A program made the translations under genes and the position numbers. Shown piece by piece: positions 10,865 to 21,291 of a DNA stretch of 64,000 bases (the stretch's first letter is position 1; every line of letters begins with the position of its first letter). Source of the stretch: Symbiodinium natans (taxonomy: Eukaryota > Sar > Dinophyceae > Suessiales > Symbiodiniaceae); NCBI GenBank assembly GCA_905221605.1, contig CAJNDS010002098.1, positions 545,374 to 609,373 of the forward strand, read 5' to 3'. The notes below the pieces were generated by a model. It had not been told where the DNA came from. It saw nothing but the letters and a program-made list of their open reading frames with translations, and did no database searches.

Positions 10865-11090
10865 AGGATGGTCCCGTCCAACCCGGGTTGAACCCAGGTT
10901 CAAACAACCCAGGGTCCGGCCGTGGGGGGGGGAGGAACAACAACAACTCAGGAACCCAGGTTCGGAACCCAGGTTCCAACCCAGGTTCCAACCCAGGTTC
11001 GAACCTTGAACCCAGGTTCGAACCCAGGTTTAAACCCAGGTTTGAACCCAGGTTCAAACCCAGGTTCAAACCCAGGGGTGGAATTTAGAA
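10865..11090 (+). repeat. 12-bp near-palindromic minisatellite
   Basis: Tandem units of about 11-13 bp on the theme GAACCCAGGTTC, itself nearly its own reverse complement. They translate as (NPGS)n or (EPRFKPRF)n in passing. The same unit reappears at 11797-11850, after the next repeat block, so the two runs flank it. Confidence 0.9.
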
Positions 11091-11800
11091 CAACTCTCGA
11101 CTCCTCTGATTTTCAAATGGGGGGGGCTGCGCCCCCCCCAACCCCCCCGTTTTAGATTCTAGTTTCGACTCCTCTGATTTCGAATAATGAAGACAAGAAA
11201 CAAAACAAGAAACGAGGGGGGTGGAATTTAGACTAGTTCTCTACTCTCATTCTCTACTTCTCTACTTTTCGAATTACAAGAAACAAAAACAAGAACCGAG
11301 GGGGGTGGAATTTAGAAATTCTCTGGTCCTCTGATTTTCAAATAACGAATTTAGACTAGTTCTCCAGTCTCATTTTCTACTTCTCTACTTTTCGAATTAT
11401 GATTACAAGAAACAAAAACAAGAAACGAGGTCCCTTCGAGAATGCCGAGACTGACTCTCGACTCTCATTCTCTACTTCTCGACTATTCGAATAGTGACTG
11501 CAAAGCAACAAAAACAAGAAACGAGGGGGGGTGGAATTTAAATCAATTCTCGACTCCTCTGATTTTCAAATGGGGGAAGCTGCAGCCCCCCCAACCCTCC
11601 GCCGCTCTCAATTCTCGACTCCTCTGACTTCGAATAATGAAGACAAGGAACAAAAACAAGAAACGAGGGGGTGGAATTTAAACGAGTTGTCTACTCTCAT
11701 TCTGTACTTCTCTACTTTTCGAATTATGATTGCAAGCAACAAAAACCAAGAAACGAGGGGGGGTGGAATGAAAATCAATTCTCTACTCCTCTGATTTTGA
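11080..11800 (+). repeat. degenerate ~85-140-bp tandem repeat
   Basis: About seven imperfect copies of a module beginning GGGGTGGAATTTA, continuing through a pyrimidine-rich part (ACTCTCATTCTCTACTTCTC) and ending ACAAGAAACGAGG. Two copies carry a G-rich/C-rich insert around GGGGGCTGC. Bracketed on both sides by the GAACCCAGGTTC minisatellite. Confidence 0.85.
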
Positions 11801-11849
11801 ACCCAGATTCAAACCTGGGTTGGAACCCAGGTTTGCGTTGAACCCAGAT

Positions 11850-13040
11850 TTTTTTTTCCGAGTTGAGCTTGGTTTGCGAGTCCACCGTCTTGGTGTTTGG
11901 GACCGGAGTCCGTACTGCTATGTACCACTACACTATCTTGAGCAGCAGAGGCTAACTGTACAGGTAAAGCCTTCTGCTACTTGTACCACTACTGAGGGTG
12001 GGACCTCAAGCCTATGAGGTCATTGCCTCAGCCTCTCACTAGAGGGTGGCACCTCTCGCTGCTGCTAAGCTCCACCGAGCCCCACCAATCGCTCCTCTTC
12101 CCAGTACTGAGTGAGAGGGTAGCCCCAATCTGTGGGTGCGGATTGCCTCATGTCCGCTTGCAAACTACCCTTCTCCCTCCCTGTCAGGAAGAGGGCATCC
12201 CTCCTGGTGCACAGCAAGGCATATACATTCTGCACTCAGAACCTGCGACCCCTCGGCCACAGGCACCAATTACCTGCACAAATTGGTTTGGCCCAGCTAC
12301 AGGGTTGTCCGCCTGCTTCAGCTGAGAGGAAAGAACTGCCGTAACTGCTCAGCCTGCAGCCCTGTGGGCCCTGGGCAGTGAAGCCCGCCACTTCACAGCC
12401 CGAGGATGCCACCTCCACTCCTGGCGTCTGGCACTCCGGGACACTGTGTGGAGGGTTCCAGAAAGCACCTCCTGAAAACTACCCTGTGCGGGGTGGATGG
12501 GACCACCTGACAAGGCTCATGTCAAAAACAGGCTTGGGGACACTGCACCCCTGCTTGGTAGGTTTGGCGCAGGGTCGACGCCTCCCCTCAACAAGGCGCG
12601 GGGACCACGCTTTCCCCTCAATTCCCCCATGCACGAAGTGCACTGGCGCGGGGAAACACGCCAGGCAGAAGCCAAACCCAGAAAAACATAAACCTCAGAC
12701 AGCGCCTAAGGCGGAATCTTGCCTCTGGTAGCTATCCCACTCTCAAGCACCAGTGTGGATTTACTGTAGATGAGTCCTAGGCAAGGCCAAGGTGGACAAA
12801 CTAAAACTCCTGACACTAGAGCATAGATGGCTCTAACGTTGCTGAGCCCCGCACAAACAGGCCTTTTGGAAGCAAAGGGTTGCGAACATGGTTTGGCCAA
12901 CAAAATTATTTTCAAACCGATTCTGGCCACCAAGCTTCTCTGCGCCAAAATCCAGCAGGTTAAGAGTTTGCAAGCAGCAGCTCAAAACTCTAAACTTAAA
13001 AAAACTAAAGAGCCACGCAAAATCATCTGAAACCTGAAGT
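11850..13040. other. no clear gene
   Basis: Several frames of 60-117 codons stay open on the + strand (for example 12014-12325 and 12378-12731), with Cys and His scattered, but none shows a recognisable motif. It may be more decayed element sequence. Confidence 0.35.
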
Positions 13041-13075
13041 TTGAGCGGTTCTCTGAATTCAAGAAAAAAAAAACA

Positions 13076-13392
13076 ACACACACACACACACACATGCTGG
13101 AAAGGTCGAAAGAACTCCAGCCCAAACTGTCTGTCTGTTTCTGTTTGTCTGTGTCTGTCTGTGTGTGTCTGTGTCTGTATGTGTCTGTGTGTCTATGCAT
13201 GCATGCGTGTATGCGTGTGTGCATGTGTACATGCATGCATGTATGCATGTATGCATGTCTGCCTGTATGCATGTTTGCATGCATGTATGTATGTAGGGTG
13301 TGTATGTATGTTGTATGTATGTGTGTATGTTTGTATGATGTGTGTGTTTGTATTCATGTGTGTGTTTGTATGTATGTGTGATGTATGTAACG
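13076..13392 (+). repeat. (CA)n and compound TG/TC/ATGC microsatellite
   Basis: A CA run at 13077-13094, then TCTG, GTGT, TGCATG and TATG sub-blocks to about 13392. The TG-strand and CA-strand frames stay open only because of composition. Confidence 0.9.
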
Positions 13393-14640
13393 GCCACGCA
13401 GGTGCGTTTGCAGCCATGCAGCGCCAGTTCCCAGGTGCATGCATCTACCGGGATTTGCAACACGTGAAGAAGAACATTAAGGACAATGCCGGCAAACTGC
13501 AAGACACCAACTTGAAAACTTACATCACCGACGTGGGAGTTTTCAGCGAAGCTTTTGCAACCCAGTGAATTTCATACCGTCTGGAAAGACACTCTGGGTC
13601 GACTTTGTCACGATTGGCACGAGGAGTGTGGTTCGAAAGATAGACTGGTCTAAAAGTCAGAGGGTAAGTCTTCCAGGTCCGACTCAATACCTAAGCCAGA
13701 TCAGGAGTCCATAGCCGCTTACTTGGAGGAGCACATTTTAGACAAGTCTTCTCAACGCTGGTACGGAGCACGGTGGCAGTCAGGCTTGGGCTCCATTTGT
13801 ATTGGCTACAACACATACACCTTTAACAGTCAGGAGAGGATGTGGCGGACCCTGAAGGGGAGTTTGCCCAAAGATGGAAGGCACCTGGATTTGGGCGATC
13901 TAGTTCAAAACACGGCCCAACTTCTTCTGACTTGGACGCGGACCGGGCAATTCGCAAGTGTGTTCTTCCGACTTGAAATGCCTCTGCCAGTTCACTTGTC
14001 GAACAAGGGCAAGCAGATTATGTTAGAGCCAGATGTAGACCCGTGCGGCGTCCAGCACAAGCGGCTAAGTGCCGCCCAGATGCGAGAATGGTTGGAAGAG
14101 CACGGTGCGGAACACACGTACTTGAAAGAGGTTTTGGACGGTGCCCGTGTTCAAATTGATGGACGCACAAAAGCTGTGGCAGAAGTGTATGTGCTTCCCA
14201 AGTACCAGATGAAACTTGCTCTGGAAAAGCCAGAAGAGTTGCAGAGTCGTTTGGACTTGTTTGTGTCATGTTTGCATGAAGACCCTGAGCTCATGATGCG
14301 ACAGAGCTTGGGGAACGTGCACACGTGGAGTTTCAAGCGTCATAAATCCTTGTTCTACCGTTACGTGCTGGTGTGTTGCTTGGCCGATGGCCAAATTTTA
14401 GACGAGCATCCGCACTTTACTCATGACACAGCGTCTGAGCACGCTGCTTTTGTAAAAAGCCTTGTGTCCAACTTTAGTTTGAATCGGGTCGCGCGTGCAG
14501 GGCACTTCCAAGAAGTTTGGGAACTCTTCGGAAGTCGCCAAGGCAGTTGGTGCAGACTCTCTGGAAAATGCTTTGCGTCTGCGGGAATCGGTTTTGCAGA
14601 ATGGCAGGCTGTGCTTGTATGACCGGTTTCAGCAGCGGGG
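13393..14640 (+). pseudogene. DDE-transposase-like pseudogene (3' part)
   Basis: Three blocks line up in one transposase-like protein. The first (13393-13565) ends in a stop, and the reading then continues in the next frame (13558-13653, reads HTVWKDTLGRLCHDWHEE). An in-frame TAA follows, and the frame then runs open from 13654 to 14622. In the last block GYNTYTFNSQERMWRTLKG matches the N-x-x-E-R-x-W-R-x-L-K segment that carries the catalytic Glu of MULE-like transposases. The upstream Asp residues were not located. The 3' end passes directly into the 52-bp array. Family assignment is by motif only. Confidence 0.55.
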
Positions 14641-15535
14641 TTTTGGGGGGACTGTGCTTGTATGAGAATTTTCGCACAGAGAAGCAGCGGGGTTTTGGGG
14701 GGACTGTGCTTGTATGAGAATTTTCGCACAGAGAAGCAGCGGGGTTTTGGGGGGACTGTGCTTGTATGAGAATTTTCGCACAGAGAAGCAGCGGGGTTTT
14801 GGGGGGACTGTGCTTGTATGAGAATTTTCGCACAGAGAAGCAGCGGGGTTTTGGGGGGACTGTGCTTGTATGAGAATTTTCGCACAGAGAAGCAGCGGGG
14901 TTTTGGGGGGACATGAATTTTCGCACAGAGAAGCAGCGGTATGAGAATTTTCGCACAGAGAAGCAGCGGGGTTTTGGGGGGACTCGTGCGGGGTTTTGGG
15001 GGGACTGTGCTTGATGAGAATTTTCGCACAGAGAAGCAGCGGGGTTTTGGGGGGACTGTGCTTGTATGAGAATTTTCGCACAGAGAAGCAGCGGGGTTTT
15101 GGGGGGACTGTGCTTGTATGAGAATTTTCGCACAGAGAAGCAGCGGGGTTTTGGGGGGACTGTGCTTGTATGAGAATTTTCGCACAGAGAAGCAGCGGGG
15201 TTTTGGGGGGACTGTGCTTGTATGAGAATTTTCGCACAGAGAAGCAGCGGGGTTTTGGGGGGACTGTGCTTGTATGAGAATTTGCGCACAGAGAAGCAGC
15301 GGGGTTTTGGGGGGACTGTGCTTGTATGAGAATTTTCGCACAGAGAAGCAGCGGGGTTTTGGGGGGACTGTGCTTGTATGAAGATTTTCGCACAAAGAAG
15401 CAGCGGGGTTTTGGGGGGACTGTGCTTGTATGAGAAATTTCGCACAGAGAAGCAGCGGGGTTTTGGGGGGACTGTGCTTGTATCACGATTTGCAGAGATA
15501 GGCAAGGGGGTTGGGCACTGTGCTTGTAGGACAGG
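14608..15535 (+). repeat. 52-bp tandem repeat, ~17 copies
   Basis: The unit begins TGTGCTTGTATGAGAATTTT and ends GGGGTTTTGGGGGGAC; copies at 14653, 14705, 14757, 14809 and 14861 are nearly identical, as are those from about 15057 to 15470. A rearranged stretch with shortened units lies at about 14913-15005. The first copy (14608-14652) is diverged and lies in the tail of the transposase frame, so it may be the founder. On the minus strand all three frames stay open through the array because the unit has no stop and 52 is not a multiple of 3. Confidence 0.95.
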
Positions 15536-15630
15536 TGTGGAAATCTGCAGTGGGTTGGTTGGGACTGGACATTGAAAACCTGTGAACTGTAAAATGCCAG
15601 GCCCGATTGGGCAGTATTTAAGTGCAGGCG

Positions 15631-15706
15631 GGCACGCTTGCCTGCACACGGCAAGCGGTGCCGCAGTAACCAGGCTCGGGAACGCTTGCCTGCACACGGC
15701 AAGCGT
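15631..15706 (+). repeat. two copies of a strong stem-loop
   Basis: CGCTTGCC-TGCACAC-GGCAAGCG occurs at about 15635 and again at about 15682. The second has a 10-bp perfect stem (AACGCTTGCC/GGCAAGCGTT) and a 7-nt loop. They sit just before the unidentified ORF beginning at 15782. Confidence 0.85.
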
Positions 15707-15781
15707 TGCCAACGCCGCAAGCGAGCGTCATTCCTAGAAACTGGACAGCACTTCGGACGGACCGTGAAGCCCAGGCCCTAC

Positions 15782-16750
15782 ATGAACCTCCGCGACTCAA
15801 ACCATTTGACCACGCATGAGCTGCAGCTCCGTGCCTACCGTACCTATGAGGAGCTGTTACAAAGCCTGCCAAGCAGGTTAGCTGACCCAAACTACCTCTT
15901 GGAAGTCGCTGACAAGCTCCTTCATCTGCCGGAAACTTTCCCAGCAGCCTACCTGCAAATCTATGACCCGATCATACCGATTTGCCTTAAGCTCTCTGGG
16001 GCTCTCCTGGACTTGGAAGCAATGCTAGGTAGCAATGCCCCACAGCTTGATCGGGTTTCCCTCATGGACTCTATCGTAGGGTACGGCTTCCTTGCCACTG
16101 CACAGTACATCGCTGATCTGTTCTTTGCTGTGGCAGATATCCCAGGCGTTGGTAATGCGCGGTTCCCTGCGATGCTATGTTACAGCGATCCGGATTACTG
16201 GATGGGGGCCCTTTTGTTGGCATTTGAGGCTCACCAAAAGGGGCCCCCTGGGCGCGCAGCTGGTCTGCCCATTGTGTTGGGGTTTCCTGAGACGGAGAAA
16301 CGTATTACTGATCTCCAGGTCAACGTGCCCCCGGCGGCCATCGTAGCATTGTTGGCGGGACGTGCATATCGAAGGCCCACCTGCCCCCGCACGGTATACG
16401 AGAGAGACCCGGATGGATTGCCCGTGATACAAGGACTAGTGAACGAGTCACGCTTGAGCGAGTGGGTGGCTTCCGCCCGGCGAACTAGTCTCGAAGCTGC
16501 CCGAAAGGAGCAAACGCCCGCCATCAATGCTTTCGTGAGAATCAACTTGGAGGGATCGCATGCGCTGGGGCAGCGTCAATACTGCGTGTTCCAGCCAGAC
16601 GCACCTCCCGTGCATTTCCTGGGTGCCATACGGCAGGCCCTCTCAGCCTCGGTGGCCAACCAAGCTCTGGAGCACTTCTGGTCGATGTCAGTAGGACTAT
16701 CCTTCCCGAAGTCAATGGGCGGCGGCTGTTGTTTGTCAGCATGCGTTTGA
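15782..16750 (+). CDS. unidentified element-associated protein
   Basis: A frame open since 15638 has its first credible ATG at 15782 (MNLRDSNHLTTHELQL...), giving about 322 codons. It shows good codon periodicity, with a helical N-terminal half and a Pro/Arg-rich centre (residues 190-220). Its last 175 bp overlap the 3' end of the minus-strand ORF below, tail to tail, and the final 20-30 residues (Gly/Cys-rich) look like the other strand's shadow. The true end may therefore be near 16700. The setting between transposon relics suggests an element gene (gag-like or structural), but no family is recognised. Confidence 0.5.
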   Translation: MNLRDSNHLTTHELQLRAYRTYEELLQSLPSRLADPNYLLEVADKLLHLPETFPAAYLQIYDPIIPICLKLSGALLDLEAMLGSNAPQLDRVSLMDSIVGYGFLATAQYIADLFFAVADIPGVGNARFPAMLCYSDPDYWMGALLLAFEAHQKGPPGRAAGLPIVLGFPETEKRITDLQVNVPPAAIVALLAGRAYRRPTCPRTVYERDPDGLPVIQGLVNESRLSEWVASARRTSLEAARKEQTPAINAFVRINLEGSHALGQRQYCVFQPDAPPVHFLGAIRQALSASVANQALEHFWSMSVGLSFPKSMGGGCCLSACV

Positions 16751-17745
16751 CCTCCAGTAGATGCAGTTCCTGTGCCTTCCTGCTGAGCCTTTTCACCCTC
16801 CGACCGGGTACGCAGCTGGGGCCTTTGCACCAGAACTCCGCTTGAGTCCACGTATGAGTCAGACCTAAATATTCCCATCATACTTGTCCATCTTTTGCCG
16901 AAGTCTACTAGGTATTGTGGAAGCTCTTGTCCTGACTCATGTCTATATGATGCAGACTTCGCATTCAGGATGGTACGAAGTGCCTTTGCCGTCCCTGATC
17001 TCTCCGCAACTCCAATCTCGGCGTTGCTGATCCTCCTATAGTCTTCAAACCCGCCTCTCACCACGTCGTACACCTGTTCACACGTCAAGTCTAACGGCGT
17101 ACCGGTGGGCAGCTTGTCCTTTAAGAAAGCCTTGATGACACTTATTAATCGCTGACGCCATTCTGCCTCGCTATTCACCTTTGCGAACTTCAACCATGAC
17201 TCGTAACCGACATAGTATCCAGCGATCACATCTCCTATTCCGTTGTGCTCATTCCATGTCACTTCGTGATCCATTTCCGGACTCAAATCGTCGTAGAGTC
17301 TGATCGTGCCTGATGCTACTCCCGCATTGGCGCTAGCGCCATCCACCTGGACTCTGACATTCTCCAACTGTTCTCCTGTATGAGCCACGCCGTCCCCAAA
17401 ATTCACCGTGCCGGTCATATCATCATCCGTCTCGTTGTCGCCAAGCGGACCAAACCTGCTAGCTCCCCCTGGGGGCTTTGCTCCAGGTTCCTTCTGCCAT
17501 CTGCCTCCCGGCTTATTAAGATCCTTCATGCCATGGATATTCGGTCCAGAACTCGCAGATGGAGCTGGGAAAGCTGCCCCTAACCCTGGAATCGGAGGAG
17601 CTGGCGGTCTCGTTGTCTCGTGACTACCCAACGCCAACCCTGTGTATGACTGAGCTCCTGCAGCCGCTTCCTCCTCTCTAGCCTTCTGCACACTTGGGGG
17701 CGGGGCCTTAGCTCTTGCTGGTCCAGGACTGGGCGGCGGCGGCAT
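16576..17745 (-). CDS. unidentified gag-like protein
   Basis: A 389-codon minus-strand ORF from an ATG at 17745. The N-terminus is Pro/Ala-rich (MPPPPSPGPARAKAPPPS); a central part (about residues 120-300) is acidic and helical; the tail is Gln/Thr-rich. That plan resembles retroelement Gag proteins, but no CCHC knuckle is visible. It ends opposite the + strand ORF, overlapping about 175 bp, so one of the two ends probably marks an insertion boundary near 16700. Confidence 0.5.
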   Translation of the reverse strand: MPPPPSPGPARAKAPPPSVQKAREEEAAAGAQSYTGLALGSHETTRPPAPPIPGLGAAFPAPSASSGPNIHGMKDLNKPGGRWQKEPGAKPPGGASRFGPLGDNETDDDMTGTVNFGDGVAHTGEQLENVRVQVDGASANAGVASGTIRLYDDLSPEMDHEVTWNEHNGIGDVIAGYYVGYESWLKFAKVNSEAEWRQRLISVIKAFLKDKLPTGTPLDLTCEQVYDVVRGGFEDYRRISNAEIGVAERSGTAKALRTILNAKSASYRHESGQELPQYLVDFGKRWTSMMGIFRSDSYVDSSGVLVQRPQLRTRSEGEKAQQEGTGTASTGGQTHADKQQPPPIDFGKDSPTDIDQKCSRAWLATEAERACRMAPRKCTGGASGWNTQY

Positions 17746-17799
17746 CGGGTTCGCCTTATTCCGATTTACAACCTAGAGTGGCCTGATGTCACGTCTCGA

Positions 17800-18604
17800 G
17801 TGGTTGTTTCCTTCCGTAGGGTCCCGTTAGAAGGGCTTCTTTCAGTGCCATATGTCACGGAGCCCTCCGTGGCGGCACATGAAGAGGCTCTGCAAGTTGT
17901 ACACAGCAGCTCCTCGGAGGCTGACGAAGCCTCGCCATCGGCTCTTGCCTCTGCCTGCTCTGAGGGGGAAGAGGTGGAGCCGCAAGTGCAATTTCGGAGC
18001 TACACTCGACGAACTTGGCGGCCTTACGAGAAGTGGATGTACGCATCCCTTTTCGGCTCCCGGCTCTGGCAGATGCCCATTGGAACAAGCTGATTGCGTC
18101 ACCGACTATGCGTGGGCCCAACCGCGCCCGTCCTGAGTGGTATGATGCTGCCACGGCGCACTGGGCCGCCCTCAAGGGCCTTGCACGCGCAAAGCACCCA
18201 ACTCAACGGCCCTGGTTCAAAATGTATTGCCACCGGGTTCCCACAGTGCCTGAGCCCTCTGCACTCAAAGGCGTCTCGTCCTTTCCCTATTGGCACAAAG
18301 CCGATGGGGAGGTCCAATCCTGGCAAATCAACACGGCTGCCAATATGCTGCGTGGGGTGCTGCCAAGGCCAAGGTGGCGCAACTAGCTGGCGTGCCAATC
18401 CCCAAAGGTGTCCCCCCATGGGGGGCGGAGGAGGAAGAGCTATTGGAGCAGCCGGGAGCTGGGATACCAGCAACTGCCGGACCCCCCTTTGCGAACCCCA
18501 CTGGAGCCAAATACTGGTCTGCAAGTCGGCTGTCGCATGAAGAAGCAGGGTCTTCTAAACAAGGGTGGCGTCAGGAGGACGGCTGGGATGGCCCCTGGCA
18601 GTGA
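17800..18604 (+). pseudogene. unidentified element ORF, copy A (frameshifted)
   Basis: Three coding-like blocks in successive frames: 17800 to about 18020 (acidic, Ser-rich), 18015 to about 18370 (contains WFKMYCHRVPTVPEPSALKG), and about 18360-18604 (contains AQLAGVPIPKGVPPWGAEEE). At least two single-base shifts separate them. A diverged homologue lies at 19640-20240. Function unknown; the duplication and decay point to a mobile element. Confidence 0.55.
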
Positions 18605-19147
18605 GCAAGTGGCAGGAATACCGGTTGTGAGTCTCGAGTGCCATGTCGCACCTGCTGCGGCAAGCATGCCACCTTTCTGCTCTGCACTTCCCTGCTAGTT
18701 CCCTCCGCTCTTGCGCAGCAGGCCTGTTTGGGTCATAGCGGGTTTAGCCAAGCGGAAAGCTTCAAGGGGGAAGCCCAATCTTCACAGTACACACTTGGGG
18801 CTTGGGCCGCCTGGCGCGAAGCAGGCGGGGTTTGTGCTGCATCAGGGCCAAATGCGGGCCTGTGGCATCTGCTGAACCTGGGACGCCTGGCACATTACCC
18901 ACGGCGGCCGTGGTGAACACGCACAGTTTTCACACAATGGTTGCCTTTTCAAACCAGGAAAAAACCCAAACCCCGGCTGCGTATTTACATGTCAACTCTC
19001 ATCTTGTGGCATCGAGCTTGGTTTTATCCCCATGCAATTCTGCAACCAACTGATCACTCCACGCCTACGAAGCTTTGGTTCAAAGGAGCACAACTGTCGT
19101 GCACTGTGCGGCCCCTGCCACCCTTGGACACAAGGGGAACCCCCACC

Positions 19148-19663
19148 ATGGCGGAGGAGGAAGAGCGCAGCCCGAATGAGCCCCACGAGCCGATCGATGA
19201 GGACGATGATGATGCTGCCGGAACCATACAGGAGATCATGGACACCCCTACACCGAGAAGATCTCGAACAAGAACCCGATCCCCTGTGGCAGAGAGATCC
19301 TCCTCAGCGAAAGAGAGTGGAAGCGTTGCCAAGGCAAATGACTCAGGCACCGTGGCGATAGCCAAGGCCGGTACGGAGGCGACAGCGAGTGGGCCACCGG
19401 TGCTGCCAAAGTCTATGGCGTCTATGGGAGCGATTCCGGGAAAACCAGCCGGACCCCCACCACCGACACCGGCAAACCCGCCATGTATGGGGGGAGGAGG
19501 CAGACCGCCGCTGGCAGTGGGAGGGCCGCCGCCACCCACTCCGGTAAAAACTGCCAGTATGGTGCTGCAGCAAGGGATCTACACCGTGGTCTGGGATCCC
19601 AACACTTGCGAGTACCCCGGCGGCATGGGACTAATTAGCCAATGTCTGTGCCTTCAGCTCTAG
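19148..19663 (+). CDS. acidic, SR- and Pro-rich gag-like ORF
   Basis: The ATG at 19148 lies in an excellent context (CCACCATGG). The product starts MAEEEERSPNEPHEPIDE, has a run of Asp, an Arg/Ser stretch (RRSRTRTRSPVAERSSS) and then Pro/Gly-rich repeats (PPPPTPANPP). It is low in complexity and resembles the N-terminal part of retroelement Gag or an RNA-binding protein. A frame extends upstream to 18941 but lacks natural composition there. Confidence 0.5.
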   Translation: MAEEEERSPNEPHEPIDEDDDDAAGTIQEIMDTPTPRRSRTRTRSPVAERSSSAKESGSVAKANDSGTVAIAKAGTEATASGPPVLPKSMASMGAIPGKPAGPPPPTPANPPCMGGGGRPPLAVGGPPPPTPVKTASMVLQQGIYTVVWDPNTCEYPGGMGLISQCLCLQL

Positions 19664-20240
19664 TCTTCCATGCCCGTTGGAGCCAAAAGGGCGACCGTAA
19701 AAGTGATTGCACAACTGCGCGCCAAGATAAAACCAAATACTGTGACCTCCCAATGAAGGGTCTTCTAGATATGCCAAGTGCCACGGAGCCCTCCGCGGCG
19801 GCATACAGCGAACAACACCTCAATGTCCACGGCAACTCCTCCGCGTCGGAAGACATCCGGCCAACGCCCCTTGCTCTGGAACCAGGCGCTGGGCTACGGT
19901 GCACTGGGCCGCTAGCAAGGCTTGCCTACTCGAGGCTCCCTACAAAACCAAGCTTACTAGCTTTTGGTTCAAGATGTACGGTCATCGAAATCCCACAGAG
20001 CTAGAGCCCTCTGCTCTCAAAGCGGTCACGTCCTGCCCTTACAGGCATAAGGATGAGGGAGCAATTCAGTACGAGCAAATAATGCGGCCCTTAAAACGCT
20101 GGCACTCTGCCAACACAAACGTGGCCCAAGTGTCGTCAGTGCTTCCTCCTAAGGCATCATGCCTTGTTGGGGAACAGAACCTGTCAAGAGTGATGGAATC
20201 GGTAGCCCTTGGCTACTCTGGGATAGCCCCACTGGCTGAT
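19640..20240 (+). pseudogene. unidentified element ORF, copy B
   Basis: Homologue of copy A. CATEPSAAA here matches VTEPSVAA there, and WFKMYGHRNPTELEPSALKA matches WFKMYCHRVPTVPEPSALKG, in the same order. Reading needs a frame change near 19900. It leads straight into the tandem repeat that follows. Confidence 0.55.
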
Positions 20241-20885
20241 CACCATGGGGTAAGAACATTCGGTACGGCGAACACCGTGCGCCTCTACGCTGCACTGTGC
20301 AGTTGGCTGTGTCCCTTTAAGACCCCACTAGCTGATCACCATGGGGCAAACTGGCCTACCCTCCCTGCGGGAGGGGTCGGTACTGGTGGTTTACCGCATG
20401 TCTCGGTTATGACAATAGTCGAACATCGACCGCTGCGGTAGCCTTTGGCTACTCTTGGATAGCCCCACTGGCTGATCACCACGGGGTAAGAAGATTCAGT
20501 ACGGCGAACACCGTGTGCCTCTACGCTGCACTGTGCAGTTGGCTGTGGCCTATGCAGAAGCCCACTGGCTGATCACCATGGGGCATTATTTGCCCCACCC
20601 TCCCTGTGGGAGGGGTCGGCACTGGTGGTTTACCGCATGTCTCGGTTATCGACCGCTGCGGTAGCCTTTGGCTACTCTTGGATACCCCCACGGCTGATCA
20701 CCATGCGGGAAGAAGATTCAGTACGGCGAACACCGAGTGCCTCTACGCTGCACTGTGCAGTTGGCTGTGGCCTACCCACTGGCTGATCACCATGGGGCAA
20801 ACTGGCCTCCCCTCCCTGTGGGAGGGGTCGGCACTGGTGGTTTACCGCATGTCTTGGTTATGACAACAGTCGAACATCGACCGCT
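20201..20885 (+). repeat. ~225-bp tandem repeat, 3 copies
   Basis: Units start at 20201, 20437 and 20660 with GGTAGCC(C/T)TTGGCTACTC, a potential hairpin (GTAGCC-TTT-GGCTAC). Each contains two copies of CTGGCTGATCACCATGGGG and a GGGAGGGGTCGG block. It follows copy B of the unidentified element and could be its 3' end. Confidence 0.85.
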
Positions 20886-21291
20886 GTGGCATTTCAAATA
20901 GACCGTCCGTCCTTGGAATGTCTGCCAAGACTACTGCGAGCATGCAGACATCCTGCCTGCAGGCACTCAACTTACTCAGATGATTACGTGATGGTGATTT
21001 TGACTTCTGGCACACAATCGCATTTTGCGATTCCCCCACTCGACTTGGTGCTGCATTGGCTCTGAACAGGGACTACATCGACGAGCTTGGGTACTGAGCG
21101 CGTGGGGTCTTATTAGTAGTTCCGCCGCCCCTCCTTGGTTTTTGGTTGGTTCTTGTGTTGCTGCTTGGTTGGTTTGGTTGTTTTCTTCTCCTTGGTTCCG
21201 CTGTTTCTTTCTGGCGACTCGTTTCACACCTAGTTGCGAGACCCACAAGACCGGCCTACTGTGCTACTGATGTAGTAAAGAGGCGCCCGCA

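Noticed and set aside
10865..11090. Gly/Pro repeat protein (NPGSNPGS)
   Set aside because: Translation of a minisatellite; the opposite strand and other frames are equally open.
13041..13502. 175- and 147-codon frames through the TG/CA microsatellite
   Set aside because: They are open only because the repeat lacks stops; just the last 60 codons on the + strand look genuine and are assigned to the transposase relic.
14421..15720. 324-, 363- and 412-codon minus ORFs
   Set aside because: Generated by the 52-bp repeat in all three frames; listed as a finding, not as genes.
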